Shown here one piece after another: positions 17,752 through 25,790 of a stretch of 26,907 nt of DNA. Positions within the stretch are counted from its first letter, which is position 1, and each line of letters begins with the position of its first letter. Source of the DNA: Chloroflexota bacterium (GTDB taxonomy: Bacteria > Chloroflexota > Limnocylindria > Limnocylindrales > CSP1-4); NCBI GenBank assembly GCA_021785115.1, contig JAJYGO010000498.1, positions 1-26,907 of the forward strand, written 5' to 3'. Position numbers and translations under genes: made by a program. The notes below the pieces were generated by a model. That model saw only the letters and a list, made by a program, of their open reading frames with translations, searched no databases and had not been told where the DNA came from.

Positions 17752-18053
17752 GCCCCGATGATGCACCGTCGGCGGGCCGGCGTGACACCGATCTGCCGCG
17801 GGGAGGGCGATCTCTGCGATCGTGGGCGGCACGCCCCTCCGCTGCGTGCGGGCACACGCCGCGCCTGTCCGGGGGCTGCCCCGCCTCCCGTCCTGGGGAT
17901 AACCCCACCCCCGGAACGCCCGCTGCCCGGCTTGGACGCGCCGTCCGCCGGCGATAGCGTCGTCCTCGACAAGCGGATCCGCTCGCAGGCCCGGCGGCCC
18001 ACGTGAACGGCCACCGGCTCGGGCGACGCCCAAGCGTCCGAAGGGGGACATCG
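17752..18053. promoter_or_regulatory. Divergent control region between response regulator and membrane protein
   Basis: About 300 bp without a gene. TGGGG-ATAA-CCCCA (17894-17907) is an inverted repeat of the type bound by dimeric regulators and could be the target of the adjacent response regulator. Downstream, TTGGAC (17932-17937) with TAGCGT (17955-17960, 17-nt spacer) is a weak plus-strand promoter candidate. AAGGGGG (18041-18047) is the ribosome-binding site of the membrane protein gene. Confidence 0.4.
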
Positions 18054-18998
18054 ATGAAGCGCCTGGCAATGATCACCGCAGCCGTCGTCGTGCTGCTCGG
18101 CCTCCTGGCTCCGGCCGCGCTCGCCGCCGGAGTCCAGCCCGGGGCTCCGCCTGAGCCGCGCCCGCTGCTCGTCTCCGTTGACGGTTCCGTGGACGTTCCG
18201 GCGGGCGACCGCCTGGACACGCTCGTGGTGGCCGGCGGCAATGCGCGCATCAGCGGCGAGGTGAGGACGATCATCGTCGCGTCGGGCACGGCCACGCTCG
18301 CGGGGGCCACCGCGGACACGCTCCTCGTGGTCGACGGCAGCGCCGACCTGCAGGCCGGGACGACCGTCCGTGGCGACGTGCGAACGCTGCACGGCACCGT
18401 GACCCGCCAGCCGGGCGCCACCGTCAACGGGTCGGTGCGAACGCTCGACGCCGACCTGGCAGCGGTCGGCCTGCTCGTGCTCCCGCTCCTGGTCCTGCTC
18501 TTCCTGGGGCTCGGTCTCGCGGCCGTGGTGGCCGCGCTGTTCGTCGCCGCCTTCGGCGCCCGCCAGCTCCGCGCGACGGAAGCGCTGATCCGGCGCGAGC
18601 CGGGGCAGGTCCTGGTGGCCGGCATCGCCGGTACCGTCCTCCTGCCGGCGCTTGCCGTGCTGCTCACGGTGACCGTGATCGGTGCCCCGATCGGTCTCGC
18701 CGTCCTGCTGGTCGTGCTGCCGCTGGTCGCCTTCGCCGCCTGGGTGGTGGCCGCGATCTGGATCGGCGACTGGATCGTGGCCCGCATGCGCGGTGCCGCC
18801 GAGCCCGACCGACCGTACCTGGCCGCGGTGGTGGGCGTGATCGCGCTGGCCGTGGCGGGGATGCTGCCGTTCGTCACGGCGATCGCCACCCTCTTCGGCT
18901 TCGGGGCGCTCCTGCTGGCCGGCTGGCGGACGCTGCGCCCCGGCGTCCCGCCGATGGGCGAGATGAGCCCGGTCCTGCCCGCGGCGGGCCAGGGCTGA
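18054..18998 (+). CDS. Membrane protein with bactofilin-like beta-helical ectodomain
   Basis: A 314-aa protein of unknown function. A signal peptide (1-26, ending ALAAG) is followed by a beta-helix-like stretch (about 40-137) in which short repeats such as GSVDVPAG, GNARISGEV, GTATLAGATA, GSADLQAGTTVRGDV and TVNGSVRTL resemble polymer-forming bactofilin domains. Then come four or so transmembrane helices (about 140-175, 195-245 in two passes, 262-300). The beta-helix would face outside, unlike cytosolic bactofilins. ATG 18054 has AAGGGGG six nt upstream; an earlier start at 18003 would spoil the signal peptide. The kinase gene follows 51 nt downstream, so it may be a partner or target of this two-component system. 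Confidence 0.7.
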   Translation: MKRLAMITAAVVVLLGLLAPAALAAGVQPGAPPEPRPLLVSVDGSVDVPAGDRLDTLVVAGGNARISGEVRTIIVASGTATLAGATADTLLVVDGSADLQAGTTVRGDVRTLHGTVTRQPGATVNGSVRTLDADLAAVGLLVLPLLVLLFLGLGLAAVVAALFVAAFGARQLRATEALIRREPGQVLVAGIAGTVLLPALAVLLTVTVIGAPIGLAVLLVVLPLVAFAAWVVAAIWIGDWIVARMRGAAEPDRPYLAAVVGVIALAVAGMLPFVTAIATLFGFGALLLAGWRTLRPGVPPMGEMSPVLPAAGQG

Positions 18999-19036
18999 GC
19001 CGCGCGGACGGTCGCATCGCGCAGCAGCCGGGATGG

Positions 19037-19042
19037 TAGGGT
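19037..19042 (+). promoter_or_regulatory. Possible -10 element placing a leaderless start at the kinase
   Basis: TAGGGT ends 7 nt before the kinase ATG at 19050, and no ribosome-binding site other than this run is present. If it is a -10 box, transcription would begin at the ATG itself, giving a leaderless mRNA. No good -35 was found. Confidence 0.3.
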
Positions 19043-19049
19043 CGGCGCG

Positions 19050-20423
19050 ATGAGCGGCTGGGCCGGGGGCACGGCGGGCTGGGAGACCGGCGGCGCGATG
19101 GGCAGGCAGCCGAACCTGCTGCGGACCTTCCTCCGCTCGCCGGTCGACCCGGCAAGCTGGCGGGCGACGATGGCGATCCTGCTCGGGTTCGTCATCGCCG
19201 CCCTGTCGATCAGCGCGCTGAGCGCCTGCTTCTCGACAGGCGGCTCGCTGCTGATCTGGCTCGTCGGCATCGCCTTCATCGCGCTGGGCATCGAGGTCGC
19301 CCGGTTCGTGGCGCGCGTCGAGCGCTGGCGGATGACGCTCGCCGACCCGCGTCCCCTGCTGCCGCACCCGTACCGGCCACTCAACGGCACGCCCCACGCA
19401 CCGTACGGCGCCTGGCTGCGCACCTGGGCCGAGGCAGAGTTCCTGGACGGGAACCGGTGGCGTGACGTCGTCTACGTCCTGGTCCTCTTCCCGCTCGCGG
19501 TCCTCGAGTTCTCGGTGACGGTCGTTCTCTGGGTGACCGCGGCGGCCCTGCTGGTGGGTCCGATGCTGCTCGCGGCGATCGGGCCGCGCGCCGCCCACCC
19601 GATCCTCCCGGGGATCCCGTCCGCCCTGGCCCCGGCGCTGGGGATCTCCGCGCTCGTCGTCGGCCTGCTCCTGGTCCCCGTCGCCGCGTCGGCGGCCCGC
19701 GGCCTGATGCTGCTCCACCGGGCGGTGGTGGAAGGGCTCCTCTGCGTGAGCCCGACGGCCGCCCTCCGGCAGGACGTGGAGCGGCTGCGTGACAGCCGGA
19801 CCGCCGCCCTGGACCTTGAGGCGAGCGAGCTGCGCCGCATCGAGCGCGACCTGCACGATGGCACCCAGCAGCGGCTCGTCGCCCTGGCCATCGACCTCGG
19901 CCTGGCCGAGGACCGCATCGAGTCCGATCCCGCGTCGGCGAAGCGCCTGGTCGCCGGGGCCCGCGACCAGGCGCGCGAGGCGCTGGCGGAGCTGCGGAGC
20001 CTGGTCCGCGGCACGGCGCCCGCGATCCTCCTCGACCGAGGCCTGGTCGCCGCGCTCTCGGCGATCGCCGGCGGCTGTCCCGTGCCGACCACCCTGGACA
20101 CGGCGCTCCCATCCGGCGAACGGCTCCCCCCGGCCGTGGAGCGTGCGGCCTACTTCGTGGTCGCGGAGTCGCTCGCCAACGTCGCCAAGCACAGCTCGGC
20201 CACGCAGTGCGAGGTCACGCTGGCCCGCGAACCGGCACGGCTCGTGGTCGAGGTCCGCGACGACGGCGTGGGCGGCGCGATCGTGGCGCCGGGGGGCGGC
20301 CTGGCCGGGCTGCGCGACCGGGTCCAGGCGCTCGACGGCGTCCTGGCTGTCTCGAGCCCGTCGGGCGGACCGACCGTCGTGCGCGTCGAGCTGCCGCTTC
20401 AGCCCGAACGGCGGGCGACCTGA
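19050..20423 (+). CDS. Sensor histidine kinase, NarL-type (HisKA_3)
   Basis: A 457-aa membrane kinase. The N-terminal half has about four hydrophobic segments (about 40-60, 65-90, 137-165, 188-218) forming a membrane sensor domain with a loop in between (about 92-136). The HisKA_3 dimerisation helix holds the phospho-accepting H269 in IERDLHDGTQQR. The ATPase domain shows an N-box (VAESLANVAKHS), G1 (VRDDGVGGA) and G2 (GGGLAGLRDRV) motifs. It ends in a family-typical ELPL. The cognate regulator is probably the NarL-type gene at 17080-17751, separated by one membrane protein gene and facing the other way. ATG 19050 is chosen; an internal ATG at 19098 is possible. Confidence 0.9.
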   Translation: MSGWAGGTAGWETGGAMGRQPNLLRTFLRSPVDPASWRATMAILLGFVIAALSISALSACFSTGGSLLIWLVGIAFIALGIEVARFVARVERWRMTLADPRPLLPHPYRPLNGTPHAPYGAWLRTWAEAEFLDGNRWRDVVYVLVLFPLAVLEFSVTVVLWVTAAALLVGPMLLAAIGPRAAHPILPGIPSALAPALGISALVVGLLLVPVAASAARGLMLLHRAVVEGLLCVSPTAALRQDVERLRDSRTAALDLEASELRRIERDLHDGTQQRLVALAIDLGLAEDRIESDPASAKRLVAGARDQAREALAELRSLVRGTAPAILLDRGLVAALSAIAGGCPVPTTLDTALPSGERLPPAVERAAYFVVAESLANVAKHSSATQCEVTLAREPARLVVEVRDDGVGGAIVAPGGGLAGLRDRVQALDGVLAVSSPSGGPTVVRVELPLQPERRAT

Positions 20424-20477
20424 GGTCGAGCCCCCGGAGCGCGCCTGGGGCCCGGTCCGGGCTCTCCGTGGGACTTG

Positions 20478-20494
20478 TATCGCGGTGATATCAT
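20478..20494 (+). promoter_or_regulatory. Extended -10 promoter and inverted-repeat operator before the SPFH gene
   Basis: TGA-TATCAT (20486-20494) is an extended -10 box (TGn plus TATCAT, five of six matches), with no clear -35. It overlaps TATC (20478-20481) and GATA (20487-20490), an inverted repeat, and the palindrome TGATATCA. The AT-rich island stands out in very GC-rich sequence. The RHH protein encoded two genes downstream could bind it and autoregulate, but that is inference. Confidence 0.5.
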
Positions 20495-20513
20495 CTCGCC
20501 ATCAGGAGGGACC

Positions 20514-21386
20514 ATGATCCAGGAACGTGAAGGTCAGGCACTGCCCGGGTACCCCGTGCTGTTCGTGCTGCTTGCCGCCACCCTCGTGCTGGCCGGGGCG
20601 ATCTGGTGGGAGGCCACCAATGCCGTGGCGAGCGTGTTCCACCTGGGGACCGCGCTGTTCGCGGTGCTCATCGCGCTCGGCTACGCCGGGCTCACCGCGG
20701 TCAACCCCAACGAGGCGCGCGCGCTGGTGCTCTTCGGCAGGTACGCCGGCAGCATCCGCGGCCAGGGATTCTGGTGGGTCAACCCGTTCACCCGCCGCCC
20801 GCGCATCTCGATCAAGGTGCGCAACTTCGAGAGCCAGAAGCTCAAGGTCAACGACCATGACGGCAACCCGATCGAGATCGCGGCGGTCGTGGTCTGGCGC
20901 GTGGCGGACACGGCCGAGGCGCTCTTCGAGGTGGACGACTACGAGCAGTTCGTGAAGGTCCAGACGGAGGCCGCGATCCGGACGCTCACCACCGCCTACC
21001 CCTACGACGTGCACCTGGAGGGCGAGCTCTCCCTGCGCGGCAACCCGCACGAGGTCGGCGAGGAACTCCAGGCGGGTGTGCAGAGCCGGCTGCAGAAGGC
21101 GGGCATCGAGGTGATGGACACGCGCATCAGCCACCTGGCCTACGCACCGGAGATCGCCAACGCGATGCTCCGCCGCCAGCAGGCGAGCGCCATCATCGAC
21201 GCGCGCACGCGGATCGTGGAGGGCGCGGTCAGCATGGTCGAGATGGCGCTCGACCAGCTCTCCGAGAAGCACATCGTGGACCTCGACGAGGAACGCAAGG
21301 CGACCATGGTCAGCAACCTCATGGTCGTGCTCTGCAGCGAGCGGGAGACTCAGCCGATCGTGAACGCGGGATCGCTCTACCAGTAG
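20514..21386 (+). CDS. SPFH/band-7 (slipin/flotillin-like) membrane protein
   Basis: A 290-aa protein expected to scaffold membrane microdomains. Two hydrophobic segments (about 12-34 and 40-60) precede the band-7 domain (about 63-250): [68 protein letters not shown], then helices around [20 protein letters not shown] and [24 protein letters not shown] 20514 has AGGAGGG a few nt upstream; a TTG at 20475 overlaps the promoter and is not used. It heads a run of genes: RHH protein 34 nt on, then ABC ATPase overlapping that. SPFH genes next to an RHH gene recur in high-GC Gram-positives (known from memory, not searched). Confidence 0.9.
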   Translation: MIQEREGQALPGYPVLFVLLAATLVLAGAIWWEATNAVASVFHLGTALFAVLIALGYAGLTAVNPNEARALVLFGRYAGSIRGQGFWWVNPFTRRPRISIKVRNFESQKLKVNDHDGNPIEIAAVVVWRVADTAEALFEVDDYEQFVKVQTEAAIRTLTTAYPYDVHLEGELSLRGNPHEVGEELQAGVQSRLQKAGIEVMDTRISHLAYAPEIANAMLRRQQASAIIDARTRIVEGAVSMVEMALDQLSEKHIVDLDEERKATMVSNLMVVLCSERETQPIVNAGSLYQ

Positions 21387-21420
21387 CGGCCGGCGACACG
21401 GCGGCAGCCGGGGACGCGCG

Positions 21421-21678
21421 ATGGCGGAGCGCAAACCATTCCTGCTGCGGCTGGATCCCGCGACCATGGACGCGCTGCGTGCCTGGGCGAGCGACGACCT
21501 GCGCAGCCTGAACGGCCAGATCGAGTTCCTGCTGCGCCGCGCCCTGCGCGACGCGGGCCGGCTGCCCGGGCCGGCCCTCCGCCGGGGTGCGTCCGCGCCC
21601 GACGGCATCCGCCAGGGCGACCCGGGGCCCGGGCCCGGCAACGGCCTCGCCACGGCCAGGAGGAACGATGCCGAGTGA
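21421..21678 (+). CDS. Small ribbon-helix-helix (Arc/HicB-like) protein
   Basis: An 85-aa likely DNA-binding protein. The first 47 residues fit a ribbon-helix-helix fold: beta strand KPFLLRLDP, helix A MDALRAWASDDLR, turn SLNGQ, helix B IEFLLRRALRDAG. The remaining 38 residues are Gly/Pro-rich and probably disordered; this tail also encodes the ribosome-binding site of the next gene, and its last codons overlap the ATPase gene by 11 nt. The start ATG 21421 lacks a strong ribosome-binding site and lies 34 nt after the SPFH gene. No toxin partner of HicA type is visible, so a repressor role for its own operon seems more likely than toxin-antitoxin. Confidence 0.75.
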   Translation: MAERKPFLLRLDPATMDALRAWASDDLRSLNGQIEFLLRRALRDAGRLPGPALRRGASAPDGIRQGDPGPGPGNGLATARRNDAE

Positions 21679-22579
21679 TCGCGCCCTCGAGATCGAGGGC
21701 ATCTCGAAGACGTTCGGCGCGGTCGAGGCGGTCCGGGACCTCGGCTTCGCGGTCCGTGCCGGCGAGCTCTTCGGCTTCGTCGGGCGCAACGGCGCGGGCA
21801 AGACGACCACGATGCGGATCGTGCTCGGCGTCCTGGCAGCCGACGCGGGCGTGGTGCGCTGGGCCGGTCGTCCGCTCGACTTCGCCACCCGCCGGCGGAT
21901 CGGCTACATGCCGGAGGAGCGGGGGCTGTACCCGAAGATGCGCTGCCTCGAGCAGCTCGTCTACCTGGGCGAGCTGCACGGCATGAGCGGGCCCGCCGCC
22001 CGCACCGCGGGGCTCGGCTGGCTCGACCGGTTCGGCCTGGCCGACCGGCGCGACGCGGAGCTGCAGACGCTGAGCATGGGCAACCAGCAGCGCATGCAGC
22101 TGGCCGCGGCCCTCGTGTTCGATCCCGAGATCCTCGTGCTCGACGAGCCGTTCGCCGGGCTCGACCCGGTCGCCGTGGACGTCATGACCGCCGTCCTGCG
22201 CGAGCGCGCGGACGCGGGGCTGCCGGTGATCTTCTCGAGCCACGAGCTCGACCTGGTCGAGCGGATCTGCGACCGGGTGGCGATCATCGACCACGGGCGG
22301 CTGGTCGCCTGCGGGACGGTGGCCGACCTCCGGCGGGGCGGCCCGGAGCGGCTCTGGGTCGACGTGCCCGGGGCGTCCGCCGGTTGGGCCGACGGCGTGG
22401 ACGGCGCCACCCTCGTGCGCGTCGAGGGCTCCCGCGTCCTGCTCGAGCTCGCGCCCGGCACCGACGACCAGGTCGTGCTGCAGGCAGCGCTGGCCACGGG
22501 GCCGGTACGGGAGTTCCGTCGCGCCGAGCCGAGCCTGGTCGAGCTGTTCCGGGACGTGATCGGGGAGACAGCGGCATGA
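21668..22579 (+). CDS. ABC transporter ATP-binding protein (NatA-like)
   Basis: A 303-aa ATPase subunit that powers an exporter of the ABC-2 type. Walker A is GRNGAGKTT with K45, signature LSMGNQQR at 135-142, Walker B LVLDEP with D159 and catalytic E160, and the H-loop SSHE with H192. The C-terminal 75 residues form the extra domain common in NatA and drug-export ATPases. Start ATG 21668 has AGGAGG four nt upstream, inside the 3' end of the RHH gene. Its stop overlaps the next start as ATGA. The natural permease partners are the genes at 24014 and 25791; no substrate can be read from the sequence. Confidence 0.93.
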   Translation: MPSDRALEIEGISKTFGAVEAVRDLGFAVRAGELFGFVGRNGAGKTTTMRIVLGVLAADAGVVRWAGRPLDFATRRRIGYMPEERGLYPKMRCLEQLVYLGELHGMSGPAARTAGLGWLDRFGLADRRDAELQTLSMGNQQRMQLAAALVFDPEILVLDEPFAGLDPVAVDVMTAVLRERADAGLPVIFSSHELDLVERICDRVAIIDHGRLVACGTVADLRRGGPERLWVDVPGASAGWADGVDGATLVRVEGSRVLLELAPGTDDQVVLQAALATGPVREFRRAEPSLVELFRDVIGETAA

Positions 22580-23976
22580 CCGCTCCGACCAGCGGGCCGA
22601 CTGCCGGCGGGCTGCCTCCTGACGTCCGCGTCGCGCGTCGCCAGGTGGGCGTCGGACCGCGCGCACCTGTCGGGCGGCGGCGCGTGCGCGACGCCGTGCC
22701 CGGGCTCGCCGTGCTGGCGCTCGTCGCCGCGTGCACGGCCGCTCCGACGCCATCGCCCGGCGCGTCCTCGTCGGTGGTGGTGCCGGCATCCGGGCAGGCG
22801 GGAGCGCAGGGGTGCGCCTGGCCCGAGGAGGTCGACGCCTACTCGTCGAACACGGTGATCCCGGACGCGGCGGACGTGGTCTGGATCGATTCCCTCCAGG
22901 TGGCGCCGGGCCTGCGGATCGTCCTGTCCGGCACGTTCCCGGATGCCCGGTACGCCTCGTTCCAGGTCTACGACCGGACCGGCGCCCCGTTCACCCGTGA
23001 CGGCGTGGGGTCCACGCTGACGGACTACCAGATCGCCCCAGACCCGGGCAGCGTCAATCCCTGGCAGCAGCAGGCCGCGCCCGGCGGCCACTTCACCGTG
23101 ACGCTGCGCGAGGACGTCTCGCCTGGCGAGGCGAACACGATCCCGCTCGCGCCGGCGGGCACGAGCAGCGGGCGGGGCATCCTCGTGTACCGCGTGTACC
23201 TTCCCGCGGGAGGCGACATCTCGAAGGTCCCGCTGCCCTCGATGACGCTGGAAGAGGCAGGCCGCTCGGAGTCGCTCGCACCGTGCACGAGCTTCTACTC
23301 ACCCCTGACCGCCCCCCGGTCGGCCGCCTCCCCCGTGCCCACCGCCACGCCGACGGCGACGCCGAGCCCTTCGGCAACGCAGCGCGTGGGCCCGCTGCAG
23401 TTCTTCAAGGCGAGCATCGACACGCTGGCCCCGAACGTCGACACGCCGTACGTCCTGTCCTACCTCACGCCCCCGGGACCGGGCGACGTGGTCGTGATCC
23501 GGGCCAGGGCGCCGACGCACGCTTCGGGCGACCATCCCTCCCCCTGGCCCGCCGCGGGCGAGGACGTCCGCTACTGGTCCCTGTGCATCGCGCTCGCGAC
23601 CGGGGTGGTCCCGACGGTGATGAACCTGACGCCCTCGGGCGGCATCGACACCGGCTGTCGCGCGGACGACCAGGTGCGGCTCGACGCAGCGGGGAACTAC
23701 GCCTTCGTGCTGGGAACCGAGGCGCAGCGCGCCACCATCGAGCGCGTCGCGGACACCACGTTCCTGCCGTTCTCGGCGGCGCAGCCGGCCACGACCCACC
23801 TCCTCATGTTCCGCTTCATGCTGGTGAACCCGGGCTTCGCCTACTCGCCCGGGCGCGTGACCCAGGGCAACGACCCGGCGGCGACCGCCGCCGTCATGGG
23901 CCCGTACTACCCGCGCGCCACGGTCTGCCCCCTGAGCACGCTGGTCTCGGAAGGAGTTGCGGGGTGCTTCAAGTGA
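22576..23976 (+). CDS. Lipoprotein of unknown function, N-terminus copied from the permease gene
   Basis: A 466-aa secreted protein I do not recognise with confidence. After a 40-residue cytosolic-looking leader comes a hydrophobic stretch and a lipobox VAAC with C53. A Thr/Pro-rich hinge near 253-270 separates two beta-rich halves; each has phrases such as DARYASFQVYD, PDPGSVNPW and YWSLCIALATG, somewhat like DUF1254/DUF1214 proteins. Its first 24 residues (MTAPTSGPTAGGLPPDVRVA, then RRQV) align without gaps with those of the permease at 24014 (MTAPSGRPTAGAWPIVLLVA, then RREV), and the DNA before both ATGs also matches. The gene therefore looks inserted, using a duplicated permease start. 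ATG 22576 overlaps the ATPase stop as ATGA, so it is probably translationally coupled. Its role may be accessory to the transporter or unrelated. Confidence 0.75.
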   Translation: MTAPTSGPTAGGLPPDVRVARRQVGVGPRAPVGRRRVRDAVPGLAVLALVAACTAAPTPSPGASSSVVVPASGQAGAQGCAWPEEVDAYSSNTVIPDAADVVWIDSLQVAPGLRIVLSGTFPDARYASFQVYDRTGAPFTRDGVGSTLTDYQIAPDPGSVNPWQQQAAPGGHFTVTLREDVSPGEANTIPLAPAGTSSGRGILVYRVYLPAGGDISKVPLPSMTLEEAGRSESLAPCTSFYSPLTAPRSAASPVPTATPTATPSPSATQRVGPLQFFKASIDTLAPNVDTPYVLSYLTPPGPGDVVVIRARAPTHASGDHPSPWPAAGEDVRYWSLCIALATGVVPTVMNLTPSGGIDTGCRADDQVRLDAAGNYAFVLGTEAQRATIERVADTTFLPFSAAQPATTHLLMFRFMLVNPGFAYSPGRVTQGNDPAATAAVMGPYYPRATVCPLSTLVSEGVAGCFK

Positions 23977-24013
23977 CCGGGGAGTGCCGGAACGCCTCCC
24001 GGGAGACCGGCGC

Positions 24014-25210
24014 ATGACCGCTCCATCCGGCCGGCCGACGGCCGGCGCGTGGCCCATCGTCCTCCTCGTCGCGCGGCGCGAGGTGCTCACCCGACTGCGG
24101 TCCCGGGTCTTCATCGGCGGGACGGTCGTGATGGTCGCCCTCCTGGCAATCGCCATCGTCGGGTATTCGCTCGTCGGCGGTCGGACCGCCGCGGCCCTGC
24201 GCGTCGGGTTCACCGGCGGATCGCAGGCACTCGAGCAGGACTTCAGCACCTCGGCGACGGCGCTGGGGCAGCCCGTCAGGGTCACCGACGTGAGCGACGA
24301 GGCAGCCGGCCGGGCCCAGGTGTCCGCCGGCACGCTCGACGTCCTGGTGACCGGACCCGCGACCTCGCCGACCGTGGTGGTGGAGCAGTCCGCCTCCGGG
24401 GTGGTGCAGGCGGCGCTCGAGCACGCCGTGCTGTCCGCGCGCTTCACGGCCGTCGGCATCCCACCCGGCGTCCTGGAGACGGTGGTCAGCGGGCTGCAGG
24501 CCCCCGTCGACGCCCTCCAGCCCAAGAAACCCGGGATGACGCAGGACCGGGTGGTCGGGCTGGGCGTCGCCATCCTGCTGTTCATCACGCTCGGCCTGTA
24601 CGGGAGCCAGGTGGCGCAGGGCGTGGTCGAGGAGAAGGCGACCCGCATCATGGAGATCATGCTTGCCACCGTGCGGCCGAGCCGGATGCTGGCGGGCAAG
24701 GTCGTCGGGATCGGGCTGGTCGCCATGCTGCAGCTCGGGATCGTCGCCGCCGCGACGCTGGCCGCGGTCGACACCACCCACGTGCTGACCACCCCGGCCC
24801 TCGGAGCGACCGCCGTCCTCGGGTACCTCCTCTGGTTCCTGCTCGGCTTCCTGCTCTTCGCGACGGGATACGCGACGCTCGCCTCGCTCGTCTCGCGGCC
24901 GGAGGAGGTCCAGGGCGCCGTCACGCCGGTCGCGGTGTTCCAGATCGGCTCCTACCTGCTCGCCTACCTCGCCCTCGCCAACCCCTCGAGCCCCATCGTC
25001 GCGATCGCCTCTGTTCTGCCGCCGTTCGCGCCGATCCTCATGCCCGTGCGCACCACCGGCGGCGACGTGCCTGCCTGGCAGGTCGGCCTCGCCCTGGCGC
25101 TCACGGTGGCGGCCATCGCCGGGCTCATCTGGCTGGCCGGTCGCGTCTACGCCAACTCGGCCATGCGCATCGGGGCCCGTGTCCGGTTCATGGATGCGTT
25201 CCGTGGGTAG
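24014..25210 (+). CDS. ABC-2 type permease (NatB-like), first copy
   Basis: A 398-aa membrane subunit of the exporter. A first helix (about 38-58, GGTVVMVALLAIAIVGYSLV) is followed by a large outside domain (about 60-180, RVGFTGGSQALEQDF, GTLDVLVTGPATSPT). Five or so helices fill the C-terminal half, with the characteristic QVAQGVVEEKATRIMEIMLA near 200-220 and SRPEEVQGAVTPV near 295. This layout is typical of NatB/YhaP permeases. Start ATG 24014 gives the MTAPSGRPTAG N-terminus; GGGAG is nine nt upstream. It lies 37 nt after the lipoprotein gene and is paralogous to the gene at 25791. The ATPase at 21668 is the only one in view. Confidence 0.92.
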   Translation: MTAPSGRPTAGAWPIVLLVARREVLTRLRSRVFIGGTVVMVALLAIAIVGYSLVGGRTAAALRVGFTGGSQALEQDFSTSATALGQPVRVTDVSDEAAGRAQVSAGTLDVLVTGPATSPTVVVEQSASGVVQAALEHAVLSARFTAVGIPPGVLETVVSGLQAPVDALQPKKPGMTQDRVVGLGVAILLFITLGLYGSQVAQGVVEEKATRIMEIMLATVRPSRMLAGKVVGIGLVAMLQLGIVAAATLAAVDTTHVLTTPALGATAVLGYLLWFLLGFLLFATGYATLASLVSRPEEVQGAVTPVAVFQIGSYLLAYLALANPSSPIVAIASVLPPFAPILMPVRTTGGDVPAWQVGLALALTVAAIAGLIWLAGRVYANSAMRIGARVRFMDAFRG

Positions 25211-25271
25211 CGCCGAGGGCAGGCACCCGTTCCGGCCCCATCGGGCCGTGGAGATCGGAGGAAAGCAGGCG

Positions 25272-25319
25272 ATGAATCGTGGGACGTCTCAAGCACTCGC
25301 GGCCCTGCTGGCCGCGTAG
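25272..25319 (+). CDS. Possible 15-codon ORF (MNRGTSQALAALLAA)
   Basis: ATG 25272 has GGAGG about 9 nt upstream and the frame ends at TAG 25317. The ribosome-binding site is better than that of the following small membrane protein. It could be a leader peptide, or a chance frame; nothing more can be said. Confidence 0.25.
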   Translation: MNRGTSQALAALLAA

Positions 25320-25333
25320 GACAAGAGTACGTG

Positions 25334-25498
25334 ATGGGACGGGAAGGCAGCCTGCTGTATTTGATTGTGCTCGTCATCGTCGTCGTCGTGGTGGACTATC
25401 GATTCCTCCGCGGCGATGCGATGAGACGGCTGCTGGTGAACGGCGTCATCGTCCTGGCCTTCGCTGCGTTCTACCTAGCCTTTCTTTACCACCCGTGA
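25334..25498 (+). CDS. Small two-helix membrane protein, 54 aa
   Basis: Reads MGREGSLLYLIVLVIVVVVV followed by DYRFLRGDAMRRLLVNGVIV and LAFAAFYLAFLYHP. Two hydrophobic helices (about 7-20 and 36-50) flank a short basic loop, a plain helical-hairpin topology. The ATG at 25334 (or GTG just before it, at 25331) has only a weak AGGA far upstream. The clean hydrophobic pattern and low-GC codons (tat, ttg, att, cta, ttt, ctt) support a real gene. Function unknown; position between two ABC-2 permeases suggests association with the transporter. Confidence 0.6.
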   Translation: MGREGSLLYLIVLVIVVVVVDYRFLRGDAMRRLLVNGVIVLAFAAFYLAFLYHP

Positions 25499-25531
25499 CC
25501 GCCGCACCGCGGATCTAGGAGCAACCAGACA

Positions 25532-25711
25532 ATGTCTGCGATGTCACGCATCAGGTCTCATCCAGTCCTGACCCTGCTGGCGGTGGTGTCGGCGATCCTC
25601 ATCCTGGTCGGCCGGATCAACCGCGCCCTCTGGTGGGGCAACTGGGCGTTCGTCGCCGGGATCGCGGTCCTCGTCATCGCGGGCGCGCTGTTCCTCGTCT
25701 CCAGGCGCTGA
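25532..25711 (+). CDS. Small two-helix membrane protein, 59 aa
   Basis: Reads MSAMSRIRSHPVLTLLAVVS followed by AILILVGRINRALWWGNWAF and VAGIAVLVIAGALFLVSRR. Two hydrophobic helices (about 12-27 and 38-56) are joined by a short RINRALWWGNW loop, and both ends are basic, so both termini should lie inside. ATG 25532 has TAGGAG about ten nt upstream. It follows the 54-aa protein gene by 33 nt and precedes the second permease. Function unknown; with its neighbour it could be a small accessory subunit of the exporter. Confidence 0.6.
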   Translation: MSAMSRIRSHPVLTLLAVVSAILILVGRINRALWWGNWAFVAGIAVLVIAGALFLVSRR

Positions 25712-25790
25712 GCAGGACGCGGGCGGTCGAACCCGTGATGGAGCCGTGCGGCGCGGACCAGGCGCGCGACCCTGCCGGGGAGGTGCAGTC

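Noticed and set aside
21421..21678. HicAB toxin-antitoxin module
   Set aside because: Only an RHH-like protein is present; no HicA-type toxin gene adjoins it, and the neighbours are SPFH and ABC genes.
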